From positions 1-64,000 of the forward strand of contig DASSDL010000224.1 of NCBI GenBank assembly GCA_035697145.1: a DNA stretch of 64,000 nucleotides, read 5' to 3'. The notes under the pieces are model-generated. The model saw only the letters and a list, made by a program, of their open reading frames with translations, searched no databases and had not been told where the DNA came from. Made by a program: the position numbers and the translations under genes. Origin of the DNA: DASQUK01 sp035697145 (GTDB taxonomy: Bacteria; Actinomycetota; Acidimicrobiia; Acidimicrobiales; VFJN01). How positions within the stretch are numbered: position 1 is the stretch's first letter; every line of letters starts with the position of its first letter. This document shows positions 34,261-42,196 of this stretch, in pieces.

Positions 34261-35606
34261 CGCCGAGCCTCGATTGTCGCGGATGCGCCCGACCCGAGAT
34301 CGATCACCAGGTCGTCGCAGCCGTCGTCGGCCGGCTTGCCCCGGATTCCCACTGCGCCAGGCACGCGGTCGCGCGCCGCGACCGTCACCGGCTCCGCCTC
34401 GGCGGCCCAGCCCGGGAACACGAACACGTCGCCGGTCGCCGGGCGCAGGAGCGCGGGCGCGCCCCGACCGTCGCAGTCCCAGTCGCCGACGGCGATCAGG
34501 TCGCCGGGCCGGCCCAGCGTCCAGCGGACGGGACCGGCAGAGATGGCGCCGCCCCCGATGACGAGCGCCTCGGGGCAGCCGTCGCCGTCGACATCGGCGG
34601 CCGGGGCGGCCACTGCCGGGCAGTCTGCATACCCGGCCGGCGTGGTCGCCTCGACGGCGTCGGGGCGAGCGGCCGACCCCCGTGAGCCCCACCCGCCGGC
34701 GTACATCACCCCGACGGCGATGGCGGCGACAGCCACTGCGCCGGAACCCGCTGCCATACGGGCATGGGAGCTGCGTTCGGCTCGCGCCGGGGCTGGCCCG
34801 GGGACGACGGCGTCGGCCGGCTCGGGCGGATCGTCGCCGAACGCCTGGGCCCAGCGCTCGTCGTCGGTCAGCTCGTGGGTGAAGACGAGGTCGAGCAGTT
34901 CCTCGTCGGGCGGCACATAGGCGAGCCCCGGGCTGGGCGATGGCCGGCCGCCCGACGGTAGCTCGGCGCCGGGGACGGCGGTGAGGATCGAGCTCGCCAG
35001 CAACCGGGCGTTCGGCCGGCGGCTCGGAACCGGATCGAGCGCCCGGGCTATCACCTGCTCGAGCGCGCGCCGATGGGCCGCGCTCGATCTCCTGAGCCAG
35101 GGCCTCGACCGCCGCCGCTCGGCGGTCGCCCGCTCGAGCACTTCACCCAGCACCCGGCCGAGCGCGGCGACGTCGTCGTGTGGTTCGGCCCCGCCGGGGT
35201 GCGAGAGCCCGCAGAGCCGGGGCCGGCCGTCGTCTCCGACGAGGATGTGCGTGGGGTCGAGGCGCCCATGCACCACACCGATGTCGTGGAGGTCGGCCAG
35301 CGTGGCGGCGACGGCCGCACCGAGGCCGGCGACGCTGGCGACCGCACCGGTCCAGTGCGAGACGGGGTCACCGGCGAACCGGGTGCGCAGCTCGACGTCG
35401 GCCTGGGTGTCGGACCGTGCCGCGTCGACGCTCTCTCCCGGAGCGCGCCCGACCACGAGGACGAGCCCGGGATGGGCAGCGCGCTCGAGCCGCTCGGCCT
35501 CGAGGCGGAGCCGGGCGATGTCGTCGGCGCCAGTTGCGGTCTTGACCGCGATGGGCCCCTCGGTGTCGAGCGCGACGGTCACCTGCATGCTCATGGGCTG
35601 AAGCAT
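34257..35606 (-). CDS. Receptor-like pseudokinase with extracellular FG-GAP-like repeats
   Basis: A 449-aa protein. Residues 1 to about 215 resemble a Ser/Thr kinase C-lobe with a shortened N-lobe (PIAVKTA holds the lysine). The HRD loop reads VVHGRLDPTHILV, so the catalytic Asp is Arg, and DFG reads LCGLS, so it should be inactive. A transmembrane helix follows (VAVAAIAVGVMYAG). The outside part has three Asp/Gly-rich units (DVDGDGCPEAL, GDWDCDGRGAPAL, ADDGCDDLVI) like FG-GAP/VCBS calcium-binding repeats. The start is ATG 35606; ATGs at 35594 and 35588 are alternatives. Confidence 0.68.
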   Translation of the reverse strand: MLQPMSMQVTVALDTEGPIAVKTATGADDIARLRLEAERLERAAHPGLVLVVGRAPGESVDAARSDTQADVELRTRFAGDPVSHWTGAVASVAGLGAAVAATLADLHDIGVVHGRLDPTHILVGDDGRPRLCGLSHPGGAEPHDDVAALGRVLGEVLERATAERRRSRPWLRRSSAAHRRALEQVIARALDPVPSRRPNARLLASSILTAVPGAELPSGGRPSPSPGLAYVPPDEELLDLVFTHELTDDERWAQAFGDDPPEPADAVVPGPAPARAERSSHARMAAGSGAVAVAAIAVGVMYAGGWGSRGSAARPDAVEATTPAGYADCPAVAAPAADVDGDGCPEALVIGGGAISAGPVRWTLGRPGDLIAVGDWDCDGRGAPALLRPATGDVFVFPGWAAEAEPVTVAARDRVPGAVGIRGKPADDGCDDLVIDLGSGASATIEARR

Positions 35607-35645
35607 GCTTAAAATTACTGAGAGTTGTCAAGAAGGCTCAGGGGC
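35607..35645 (-). promoter_or_regulatory. AT-rich gap before the pseudokinase gene, possible internal promoter
   Basis: A rare AT-rich stretch in this GC-rich window. On the minus strand TTGACA reads at 35631-35626, followed by TAATTTTAAG. Spacing to any -10 is imperfect: TTTTAA is too close, and CATGCT is at 18 nt. A promoter here could start transcripts close to the ATGs at 35594 and 35588. Confidence 0.35.
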
Positions 35646-36083
35646 TCAGGGAGCGGACCGGGCCGTGGCGGTGGCGCTGGCGGTGACGACGGTGCCGTCG
35701 GGGGCACCGGGGACGACGTCGGCGAAGATGTAGTCGGCCTCCAAAGCCAGCTCCACGCGGACGCCGGCACCCGTGACGGTCACAACCGGCGGACCCGCCA
35801 GTTGGGACGACAGCTCGCTCGCCGCCACGACGTCACCGACCACGGCGCGGGTCCTCGCGGGATCGAGGACGTAGGCATGCGTCGTTCGCAGCCGGCCCTG
35901 GTCGACACCCGCGGTGGCGGCGTCGTTGGCGGCGGCGGCCGCCAGCTCGAACGCCTGGCGCGTTCGCAGGTGGACCAGCGACATGTCGACGGCTATCGAT
36001 GCGAGCACGAGCACGATGAGTAGGCCCGCCGGCATCAGCATGAGGGCACTCCCGCGATCGCGCGCCATCGCCGCGGGTCTCAC
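35646..36083 (-). CDS. TadG-like pilus assembly / secretion-associated membrane protein
   Basis: A 145-aa protein with a short basic N-terminus (VRPAAMARDRGSALML), one transmembrane helix (about 15-34, LMPAGLLIVLVLASIAVDMS) and an extracellular part in which HLRTRQAFELAAAAANDAATAG follows the helix. This is the layout of TadG/putative Flp-pilus assembly proteins. The start GTG 36083 overlaps the previous gene's stop (GTGA). It pairs with the TadE-like gene directly upstream. Confidence 0.65.
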   Translation of the reverse strand: MRPAAMARDRGSALMLMPAGLLIVLVLASIAVDMSLVHLRTRQAFELAAAAANDAATAGVDQGRLRTTHAYVLDPARTRAVVGDVVAASELSSQLAGPPVVTVTGAGVRVELALEADYIFADVVPGAPDGTVVTASATATARSAP

Positions 36084-36568
36084 GAACAGGCGTCGGCGCT
36101 GCCGGGCACGCCGTCGCGATAGGGGTCGATCAATTCGGAGTGGCGGCTGGTCACGTCCAGTCCGGAACCGAACCCGCCGATCCACGGCAGGTTCAGCACG
36201 GGAACGTCGTAGCTGGCGGTGAACGTGGCCCGGGCGCACCTGGTGAAGCCCGCCTGGCCATCGGGGGACTCGAGGCCGGCCAGGTCCACGGTCGAACGCG
36301 CTTCCTCCCGTCCGTGGGCCGCCAGGGCCTCGTAGCCGGCCCGCCGCGCCTCGGCCTCGGCGTCGCCGAAGTCGCGGGCGCCCGGCACGTCCGCCTCGAC
36401 GAAGTGGCGGGCGGCCTGGCGGGCGGCGGCGTCGACGGCCAGCTTGGCGTCGACGACGGCCCAGGCATTGGCGACGAGGAGCGTTCCGACCACGAACACG
36501 AGCAGCCCGAACGGCAGGACCTCGACGCCGCCAACCTGCCCGCGGTCGTCGCCGCGGTGGCTGGTCAC
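36080..36568 (-). CDS. TadE-like minor pilin protein
   Basis: A 162-aa protein with a basic/acidic leader (MTSHRGDDRGQVGGVEVLPFG), a helix LLVFVVGTLLVANAWAVVDAK and the AVDAAARQAARHFVEA stretch that follows the helix in TadE pseudopilins. The GQVGGVE segment resembles the Gly-xxxx-Glu prepilin peptidase site. An Asp/Glu-rich exoplasmic domain with two Cys follows. The start is GTG 36568, overlapping the CNNM stop (GTGA). Confidence 0.68.
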   Translation of the reverse strand: MTSHRGDDRGQVGGVEVLPFGLLVFVVGTLLVANAWAVVDAKLAVDAAARQAARHFVEADVPGARDFGDAEAEARRAGYEALAAHGREEARSTVDLAGLESPDGQAGFTRCARATFTASYDVPVLNLPWIGGFGSGLDVTSRHSELIDPYRDGVPGSADACS

Positions 36569-37953
36569 CCGGCCGGGGCCGGTCGCTCGCCCACGGCGGT
36601 GGCATCCGGGGGCGTGTCCCGGGGGGACGGCGGGCGAGGTGCTCTGCGAGTGGTCACGGTACCTTCCATACCATTCTGGCGGGTGATGCGCACCCGGCCG
36701 ATCCGCCGGCCCTGGATCCGCTGGGCCGTGAGCTGCCAGCCGTCGACGACGACCGACTCGCCTTCGACGGGCACGTGCCCGAGTTGGTGGTAGAGCAGAC
36801 CGCCGATGGTGTCCCAGTCGCCTTCGGGCAGCTCGGCGTCGAGCAGCTCGTTGACCTCGTCGAGGGCGGTGCGGGCATCGACGCGCACGCCGCCGCCGGC
36901 CAAGGGCTCGACCAGCGGATCCTCCACGTCGAACTCGTCGACGATCTCGCCCACCAGCTCCTCGATGATGTCCTCGAGCGTGACCAGCCCCGCGGTGCCC
37001 CCGTACTCGTCCACCACGATCGCCATGTGGAACTTGTCCCGCTGCATCTCCCGCAGCATCTCGGGAACCCGCTTGGTCTCGGGCACGTAGCGGGCCGCCC
37101 GCACCAGCTGAGCGACGGGCAGGTCCTCCTCGCCGTCGCGCTCGGCCCGCATCAGATCCTTGGCGTAGGTGATGCCCACGACGTCGTCGATGCTGTCACC
37201 CACCACCGGCAGCCGGCTGTAGCCGTTGAGCAGGACGACCTCCATCACGTCGGCGACCCGGAAGTCCTGGCCCACGGTCACCATGTCGGGACGGGGCACC
37301 ATGACCTCCCGCACGACCGTGTCTCCGAACTCGATGATCGACTCGATCAGGGCGCGCTCGTGCTCCTCGATCACGCCCTCCTCGACGCCCAGCTCGGCCA
37401 CCGCCAGCAGCTCTTCCTCCGACACATAGGGGCCCTGTTTCAGGCCCTTGCCCGGGAGCAGCACGTTGGTCAGTCCGATCAGCGCGCGGGTGGTGAGGCG
37501 GAGCAGCGGGAACCGTGTCAGTGCGCCCACGGGCCGGGCCGCCAACAGTGCGGCGCGGTCGGGGTTGAGGACCGCCCAGGTGCGGGCCGATGCGGTCACG
37601 ACGAACACGACGACGATGTCGAGCGCCATGGCGATCGCCACGCCGGCGAGCCCCCACAGGCGCTCGGCGACGATGCCCACCAGGGTTGCCTGAGCCAGCT
37701 GGCAGATGAGCAGGGCGAACAGCAGTGGGTTCACGAACTGGTCTGGCCGGCTGACCAGCTCGAGCAGCCTGCGGGCTCCCCGCCGGCCCTCGGCGTCCAG
37801 GGTCTGGGCCCGCGACTTGGGCATGCGGGAGAGGCCCGTCTCGGCGCCGGCCAGCAGCATGGTCACGACCAGGAGCGCGGCGATGGCGACAAGCATCCAT
37901 CGGTCGCCCACGGAGAGGTTCGCAGCGAGGATCGAGCTCGGCAGTTCCCTCAC
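36565..37953 (-). CDS. CNNM/CorC-type transporter-associated protein (DUF21-CBS-CorC_HlyC)
   Basis: A 462-aa hemolysin C-like membrane protein. The DUF21 region (about 17-190) has four hydrophobic helices, beginning WMLVAIAALLVVTMLLAGAE. Two CBS domains follow (VMVPRPDMVTVGQDFRVADVM; YVPETKRVPEMLREMQRDKFHMAIVVDEYGGTAGLVTLEDIIEEL). The CorC_HlyC domain is at the end. Related proteins act in magnesium or cobalt homeostasis. The start GTG 37953 overlaps the ybeY stop (GTGA). Position after ybeY is conserved in bacteria. Confidence 0.88.
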   Translation of the reverse strand: MRELPSSILAANLSVGDRWMLVAIAALLVVTMLLAGAETGLSRMPKSRAQTLDAEGRRGARRLLELVSRPDQFVNPLLFALLICQLAQATLVGIVAERLWGLAGVAIAMALDIVVVFVVTASARTWAVLNPDRAALLAARPVGALTRFPLLRLTTRALIGLTNVLLPGKGLKQGPYVSEEELLAVAELGVEEGVIEEHERALIESIIEFGDTVVREVMVPRPDMVTVGQDFRVADVMEVVLLNGYSRLPVVGDSIDDVVGITYAKDLMRAERDGEEDLPVAQLVRAARYVPETKRVPEMLREMQRDKFHMAIVVDEYGGTAGLVTLEDIIEELVGEIVDEFDVEDPLVEPLAGGGVRVDARTALDEVNELLDAELPEGDWDTIGGLLYHQLGHVPVEGESVVVDGWQLTAQRIQGRRIGRVRITRQNGMEGTVTTRRAPRPPSPRDTPPDATAVGERPAPAG

Positions 37954-38453
37954 CTCCGCTCGTGGAAGCGCTGCAGCAGTTCTCGTTCGCGGGCCCGCAT
38001 CAGTGCCGTCTCGCCGACGTCGGCGTGGTCGTGGCCCAACACGTGCAGGACGCCGTGCACGATGAGCAACGCCAGCTCGTCGTCGTAGGTGGTGGCGTGC
38101 TCCGGTGCCTGGCGCTCGGCGACCGCCGGGCACACGACCACGTCGCCCAACAGCAACGGCCCCGGTCCCGGTGTGCTCGTGTCGGCGTCCGTGGCAGCAG
38201 CCTCGACCGGATCGTCGATGGGAAACGCCAGCACGTCCGTCGGCCCGTCGGCGTCCATGAAGCGTCGGTTGAGCCCGCTGATCGTGTCCTCGTCGACGAA
38301 CAACAGTGACAGTTCGACGTCGCCGCTGACCCCCTCGGCCAACAGTACGTTCCGTGCGAGATCGACCCAACGCCGGACGTCGACAGGCGCCGCCTGCTGC
38401 TCGTCGGCGCCGAACACCTTCACCTCGCCCACCTCGCCGTCGGGCGGGGCCAT
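37950..38453 (-). CDS. ybeY: Endoribonuclease YbeY (rRNA maturation)
   Basis: Single-strand endoribonuclease in 16S rRNA 3'-end maturation and ribosome quality control, 167 aa. The metal site is HGVLHVLGHDH (HGxLHLxGxDH). ELSLLFVDEDTISGLNRRFMDADGPTDVLAFPID is the family's N-terminal block. The start ATG 38453 overlaps the phoH stop by one base (TGATG), so the two are coupled. Confidence 0.93.
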   Translation of the reverse strand: MAPPDGEVGEVKVFGADEQQAAPVDVRRWVDLARNVLLAEGVSGDVELSLLFVDEDTISGLNRRFMDADGPTDVLAFPIDDPVEAAATDADTSTPGPGPLLLGDVVVCPAVAERQAPEHATTYDDELALLIVHGVLHVLGHDHADVGETALMRARERELLQRFHERR

Positions 38454-39469
38454 CAGGTGCCGGGCGATGTGCGCCCGTCGGGTGGTCGAGTCGGCTGGGG
38501 TTCGGCGCTGCGATCGATGCCGACAAGGGTGTCGGTTCGTTCGTAGGCGTCGACGATGTCCTGCACGATCCGGTGGCGGACGACGTCGTGCGAGGTCAGG
38601 TGCACGAACTCGAGCCCGTCGATGCCCTGGAGGGTCTGGGCCAGGTTGGTCATGCCGCTGCGGCCGGTGGGGACGTCGACCTGGGTCATGTCGGCGGTGA
38701 CCACGACCCTGGAGCCGAACCCGATGCGGGTCAGGAACATCTTCATCTGTTCGGGCGTGGTGTTCTGGGCTTCGTCGAGGATGATGAAGCTGGCGTTGAG
38801 CGTCCGGCCCCGCATGAAAGCCAGCGGTGCCACCTCGACCGTGCCCCGGTCGATGAGACGCTGCGCGCCCTCTGGCTCGACCATGTCGAAAAGCGCGTCG
38901 TACAGCGGTCGCAGGTAGGGATCGATCTTGGCGGCGAGGTCGCCGGGCAGGAAGCCCAGCCGCTCGCCGGCTTCGACCGCCGGCCGGGTGAGGATGATGC
39001 GGTCGACCTCCTTGGCCTGCAGCGCCTGCACCGCCATCGCCACGGCCAGCCACGACTTACCCGTGCCCGCCGGCCCGATGCCGAACGTGATGACGTTGTC
39101 GCGGATGGCGTCGACATAGCGCTTCTGGCCCGCCGACTTGGGGCGCACCGTGCGGCCGCGCGAGGAGCGCAGCACCTCGGCGGTGAGCACCTCGGACGGC
39201 CGCTGGTCGGCGCGCACCATGTCGATGGTGCGCACGACGCTCGCCGGCTCGAGCCGCTGCCCTCGCTCGAGCAGCAGGACGAGCTCCTCGAACAGGTGAC
39301 CCACGCGGTCGGCCTCGTCGCCCTCGATGGCGATCTCGTTGCCCCGCACGTGGATCTCGACACCCTCGAAGGCGGACTCGACGACGCGCAGCAGCTCGTC
39401 GCGCTGGCCGAGGAGGTCGACCATGAGATGGTTGCCGGGAACGGAGATCTTGACCTGCGTGGTCGCCAC
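38453..39469 (-). CDS. phoH: PhoH-like ATPase
   Basis: A 338-aa P-loop ATPase of the PhoH/YbeZ group, which works with YbeY. Walker A is FGIGPAGTGKSWLAVAMA. Walker B-like SFIILDEAQNTTPEQMKMFLTRIG, GSRVVVTADMTQVDVP and VRHRIVQDIVDAYE follow. An N-terminal KH-like region (about 1-90) precedes it. It leads a run phoH-ybeY-CNNM-TadE-TadG-pseudokinase-LysM on the minus strand, opposite to the usual partners era, recO and glyS. Confidence 0.92.
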   Translation of the reverse strand: MATTQVKISVPGNHLMVDLLGQRDELLRVVESAFEGVEIHVRGNEIAIEGDEADRVGHLFEELVLLLERGQRLEPASVVRTIDMVRADQRPSEVLTAEVLRSSRGRTVRPKSAGQKRYVDAIRDNVITFGIGPAGTGKSWLAVAMAVQALQAKEVDRIILTRPAVEAGERLGFLPGDLAAKIDPYLRPLYDALFDMVEPEGAQRLIDRGTVEVAPLAFMRGRTLNASFIILDEAQNTTPEQMKMFLTRIGFGSRVVVTADMTQVDVPTGRSGMTNLAQTLQGIDGLEFVHLTSHDVVRHRIVQDIVDAYERTDTLVGIDRSAEPQPTRPPDGRTSPGT

Positions 39470-39481
39470 GAGGGGCCCAGC

Positions 39482-39580
39482 CTAGTGCCGTGACCACGGA
39501 CGTTTTCGCCCCGCCACACCGGCCCCGGCTCCGACAAAGACGAGGACCGCCAGGATTCTTGCGGGGTGCTGTCGTGTCAT
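39482..39580 (-). CDS. Possible 32-aa single-helix membrane peptide
   Basis: In the 214-bp gap between phoH and the next gene, ATG 39580 opens a 32-codon frame: basic start (MTRQHPAR), a hydrophobic helix of about 16 residues (ILAVLVFVGAGAGVAG) and a basic end (RKRPWSRH). Upstream GGGGAA gives a weak ribosome binding site. The shape is that of a small membrane peptide, but length alone gives limited support. Confidence 0.3.
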   Translation of the reverse strand: MTRQHPARILAVLVFVGAGAGVAGRKRPWSRH

Positions 39581-39683
39581 GCACTCATCGTTCCCCGGCG
39601 AACCTTGCGCGGTAAACGCCTTTGCCGGGGAGGCTCCGCCCGGCCCACTGGTGGGCGCGAGGGTCCACTAGCGTCCCGAGCCC

Positions 39684-40280
39684 GTGGACCGTCCTACGGC
39701 TGACGACGCAGGCGGGCCGGCGATCGTCGGCCGCTTGTTCGGCGAGGGTTTGGCCGCTCGGATCGACCGGTGGGCCGCCGACGCTCGCGTCGACGAGGCG
39801 GCCCGGCGTCGCGTCCGCGAGCGCTGGCTGCGGCACCAGGCCGAGGAAGAGGGAAGCCTGGCGGGGGTGCTGGCGGACGTCGCCGAGCGTGGCGTGCCGG
39901 TGGCGGTGCACGTTCGGGGCGGGCGCCGGCACCGGGGCGAGGTCCGGGCGCTGGGCTCCGACTTCGTGGCCCTCCGATCGGCCGACGCCGACGTGATCGT
40001 CGCCCTGGCCGCGGTGACGTCGGTGCGCACGCGTCCCGGCGAGGCATCGACGATCGGCGACCGGTCGATCGCTACCTCGCTCCGGCTGGTTGACGTGTTG
40101 GCCGGCCTGGCGGCCGAAAGGGCGGCGGTGTTGCTCGTGATGGCGGGAGGGGACGACGTCGTCGCCGGCGCGCTCCGGTCGGTGGGTCAGGACGTCGCGC
40201 AGGTGCGACTGGCCGGCGCCCCTGCCGCCACGGCCTATGTCCCGGTGGGCGCCATCGTCGAGGTGCTGCTCGACACGTAG
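39684..40280 (+). CDS. Conserved hypothetical protein, Sm-like middle
   Basis: I do not recognise a named family. The 198-aa protein has an N-terminal helix region rich in Arg/Ala/Glu and a middle segment GVPVAVHVRGGRRHRGEVRALGSDFVALR with Gly/Val spacing like Sm/LSM-type barrels, followed by DVIVALAAVTSVRT. The C-terminal half repeats hydrophobic strands (RAAVLLVMAGGDDVVAGALRSVGQ). No membrane segment. GTG 39684 is the first start in a long open frame with good codon bias. Confidence 0.62.
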   Translation: MDRPTADDAGGPAIVGRLFGEGLAARIDRWAADARVDEAARRRVRERWLRHQAEEEGSLAGVLADVAERGVPVAVHVRGGRRHRGEVRALGSDFVALRSADADVIVALAAVTSVRTRPGEASTIGDRSIATSLRLVDVLAGLAAERAAVLLVMAGGDDVVAGALRSVGQDVAQVRLAGAPAATAYVPVGAIVEVLLDT

Positions 40281-40296
40281 CTCGCGCCGGCGTCGA

Positions 40297-40518
40297 TCAG
40301 CTAGCAGCCAGGAGCTGATCGATGACCGCCTCGCAGCGCCGCACCGCGAGAAGGTCGACGGTCCGGAAGCTGGCGATCCGAGTGCTCCAGGAGTCGATGA
40401 CCTCGCGGCCGTTGCCGCGGCGGAAGAAGGTGGTCATCGGGCCTTCTTGCTGGTATGCGTCCGCGCCGGCGACGGTCTCGACGCTCCGGTCTCGCAGCAT
40501 CACCTCGAACGTCGGCAT
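40297..40518 (-). CDS. Small conserved hypothetical protein (73 aa)
   Basis: Begins MPTFEVMLRDRSVETVAGADAYQQEGPMT and ends RRCEAVIDQLLAAS, with a predicted beta-rich start (FEVMLRDRSVETV) and a helix at the end. ATG 40518 is preferred; a frame extension upstream is Ser/Arg-rich and unlike coding sequence. Unknown function. It is convergent with the 198-aa gene. Confidence 0.6.
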   Translation of the reverse strand: MPTFEVMLRDRSVETVAGADAYQQEGPMTTFFRRGNGREVIDSWSTRIASFRTVDLLAVRRCEAVIDQLLAAS

Positions 40519-40598
40519 GCCGCGAACGGTACGGCGGATGGGCTGTGAGCTTCGAGAGGGACAACCCTGTGAATTCAGACCAGCCATCTGTGTGCAGT

Positions 40599-40607
40599 TG
40601 TGGATAA
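40599..40607 (-). promoter_or_regulatory. Perfect DnaA-box consensus (TTATCCACA)
   Basis: Read on the minus strand, TTATCCACA matches the DnaA box consensus exactly. It sits in the 93-bp gap between the two small minus-strand genes, about 81 nt upstream of the 73-aa gene. No dnaA, dnaN or other box is seen in the window, so this is not an origin by itself. Confidence 0.45.
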
Positions 40608-40611
40608 CCGC

Positions 40612-40863
40612 TCACCGATCTTCCCCGGCTTCGTTGTCGACGGGGATCGAGGCCGTGAAGAGCGCTGTGCGTCGCGACGAGGTCCCCGAGAGCATGTCGT
40701 TGAGCTGGTGTCGCGCGAAGGTCTCGTCGATGTCTGCGAGACGCTCGTGGATCAGCCAGGTCGTGCTGAGGCCAGGCGCACGCGTCCACTCCCCTCCGAA
40801 CGGCTCCGCGTCCACCGCGGCACCGGGCCGCAGAAATGACACCACCCGATCCCCCCAAGACAT
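40612..40863 (-). CDS. Small hypothetical protein (83 aa)
   Basis: I do not recognise it. Starts ATG 40863 (MSWGDRVVSFLRPGA), has a central TTWLIHERLADIDETFARHQLNDML helix and an acidic end. Third codon positions are strongly G/C, as in real genes here. No clear ribosome binding site; no membrane segment. Confidence 0.55.
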   Translation of the reverse strand: MSWGDRVVSFLRPGAAVDAEPFGGEWTRAPGLSTTWLIHERLADIDETFARHQLNDMLSGTSSRRTALFTASIPVDNEAGEDR

Positions 40864-41068
40864 GACAGGGGGAAAAACCTGCCCGCCATGTGATGAGGGT
40901 GCGCCGACGGTATTACCGGTCGATTAGCGAGGCGGTGGTCCACTAGCCCCGAACGCACGCCTTCCCGGTCTGCTCCGGCCCTCCGCTGTGTGCTCGACGC
41001 CAGCGCGTCGTGGACGTCGACGCCGGGAGTGGCCACCGCCCGGATGATGGGCCGGCGGCGTGCTCGGC

Positions 41069-41320
41069 TCACATGTCGTCGTCGCTGCCGCGGGTGGCCG
41101 GCTCGGGATAGAGGTGCTCTAGCTCGCCCGGCTGGATGCGTGAGCGGCCGATGAAGTCGTCGACTTCGTGTGCCCGGAGCCGAATGACCCGGCCGAACCT
41201 GTAGGCGGGGAGCTCGCCATGGTCGATGAAGCGGTACAGGGTGCGGGGCGTGATGCCGAGGCGACGCGCCGCTTCTTGAGTCGAGAGCCACTCGGTCTCG
41301 TCGGTGTTCACGGCACACAC
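41069..41320 (-). CDS. Excisionase-type / BldC-like helix-turn-helix protein
   Basis: An 83-aa DNA-binding protein with a MerR-type winged helix: WLSTQEAARRLGITPRTLYRFIDHGELPAYRFGRVIRLRAHEVDDFI. No integrase, recombinase or phage gene is near, so it is more likely a chromosomal regulator, as in BldC, than a phage excisionase. It is divergent from cpaB with a 93-bp gap and could regulate the tad operon. Start GTG 41320 or GTG 41311; both have AAGG/GGGAG within range. Confidence 0.75.
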   Translation of the reverse strand: MCAVNTDETEWLSTQEAARRLGITPRTLYRFIDHGELPAYRFGRVIRLRAHEVDDFIGRSRIQPGELEHLYPEPATRGSDDDM

Positions 41321-41413
41321 CTTACTCCCTCGCGTGGTGTTTTGGCATCTTTCGGTCTAATCCTCACCGGAGCCGAACGAGTCGGCTAGGGTGTAGTCGC
41401 TTCCTCACGCCTA

Positions 41414-42196
41414 GTGAGTGAAGGGGCGATCGGGCTGTGGGGCGCCGGACCGCGCTGGGAGGTGCTCAACGGACGCGATGGTGACGCGAGCGGTACGAGC
41501 GATGACGCGATGGTCATGACGCGCCCGGGCAACGGTGCCGATGCTCCGGCGCCGAGTGGCGTCGCAGGCCGCGCGATCGACAGGCGGATGGGTCTGCCCG
41601 GCGCCCGCGCCATCCTGGGCGGGCTGCTGGTCGCCGTCGCCGGCGTGTGCACCTTCGTAGCCTGGCAGCACGCGTCGGGTGCCGCCCGCGAGTCCTATGC
41701 GGTGGCGGCCCGGCCGATCCACCCGGGCGAGTCGCTCACCGCCGACGACATCCGTTTCGAGCCCATCGATCTGCCGGCCCACCTGTCGGCCGCCGCGTTC
41801 ACCGACGCGTCCGGCATCGAGGGCCGGGTGGCGCTGGGACCGATTGGCGACGGCGAGCTGGTGCAGCTCGGTCAGGTGAGCGATCCCGCGCCGGCGAGCC
41901 CCGCTGCGGAGCTGTCGTTCTCCATCGCCCGCGATCGTGCGGTCGACGGGCGCCTGCGCAGTGGCGACCTCGTCGACGTGTTCGTGACCGACGACGGCGG
42001 CACCACGGCGGTGGCCGAGGGTGTGCAGATCGTCGACGCCGTGACCCACGACGGCGGGTCCTTCGGCACTACCGGCGAGCTGACGATCACCGTGACCATC
42101 ACAGATCCGGAGTTGCGCGAACCGCTCATCCAAGCGGTGCGCGAGGGAGAGGTCACTCTCGTTCGCAGCACGCACCTGTCCCGCGAGGGTGGTTGA
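41414..42196 (+). CDS. cpaB: CpaB/RcpC-like Flp pilus assembly protein (SAF domain)
   Basis: Periplasmic/outer-face component of the Tad pilus machine, 260 aa. A transmembrane helix (about 64-83, AILGGLLVAVAGVCTFVAW) follows a 60-residue leader. Then comes an SAF-like domain (SYAVAARPIHPGESLTADDIRFEPIDLPAHL) and an RcpC-like domain (ELSFSIARDRAVDGRLRSGDLVDVFVTDDG). It opens the tad operon. Start GTG 41414 has a weak ribosome site; in-frame ATG 41510 is an alternative. Confidence 0.8.
   Translation: MSEGAIGLWGAGPRWEVLNGRDGDASGTSDDAMVMTRPGNGADAPAPSGVAGRAIDRRMGLPGARAILGGLLVAVAGVCTFVAWQHASGAARESYAVAARPIHPGESLTADDIRFEPIDLPAHLSAAAFTDASGIEGRVALGPIGDGELVQLGQVSDPAPASPAAELSFSIARDRAVDGRLRSGDLVDVFVTDDGGTTAVAEGVQIVDAVTHDGGSFGTTGELTITVTITDPELREPLIQAVREGEVTLVRSTHLSREGG

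Noticed and set aside
41069..41320. Phage excisionase / integrative element boundary
   Set aside because: Excisionase-like HTH but no integrase, att repeat or phage gene; the nearest tRNA is 30 kb away.
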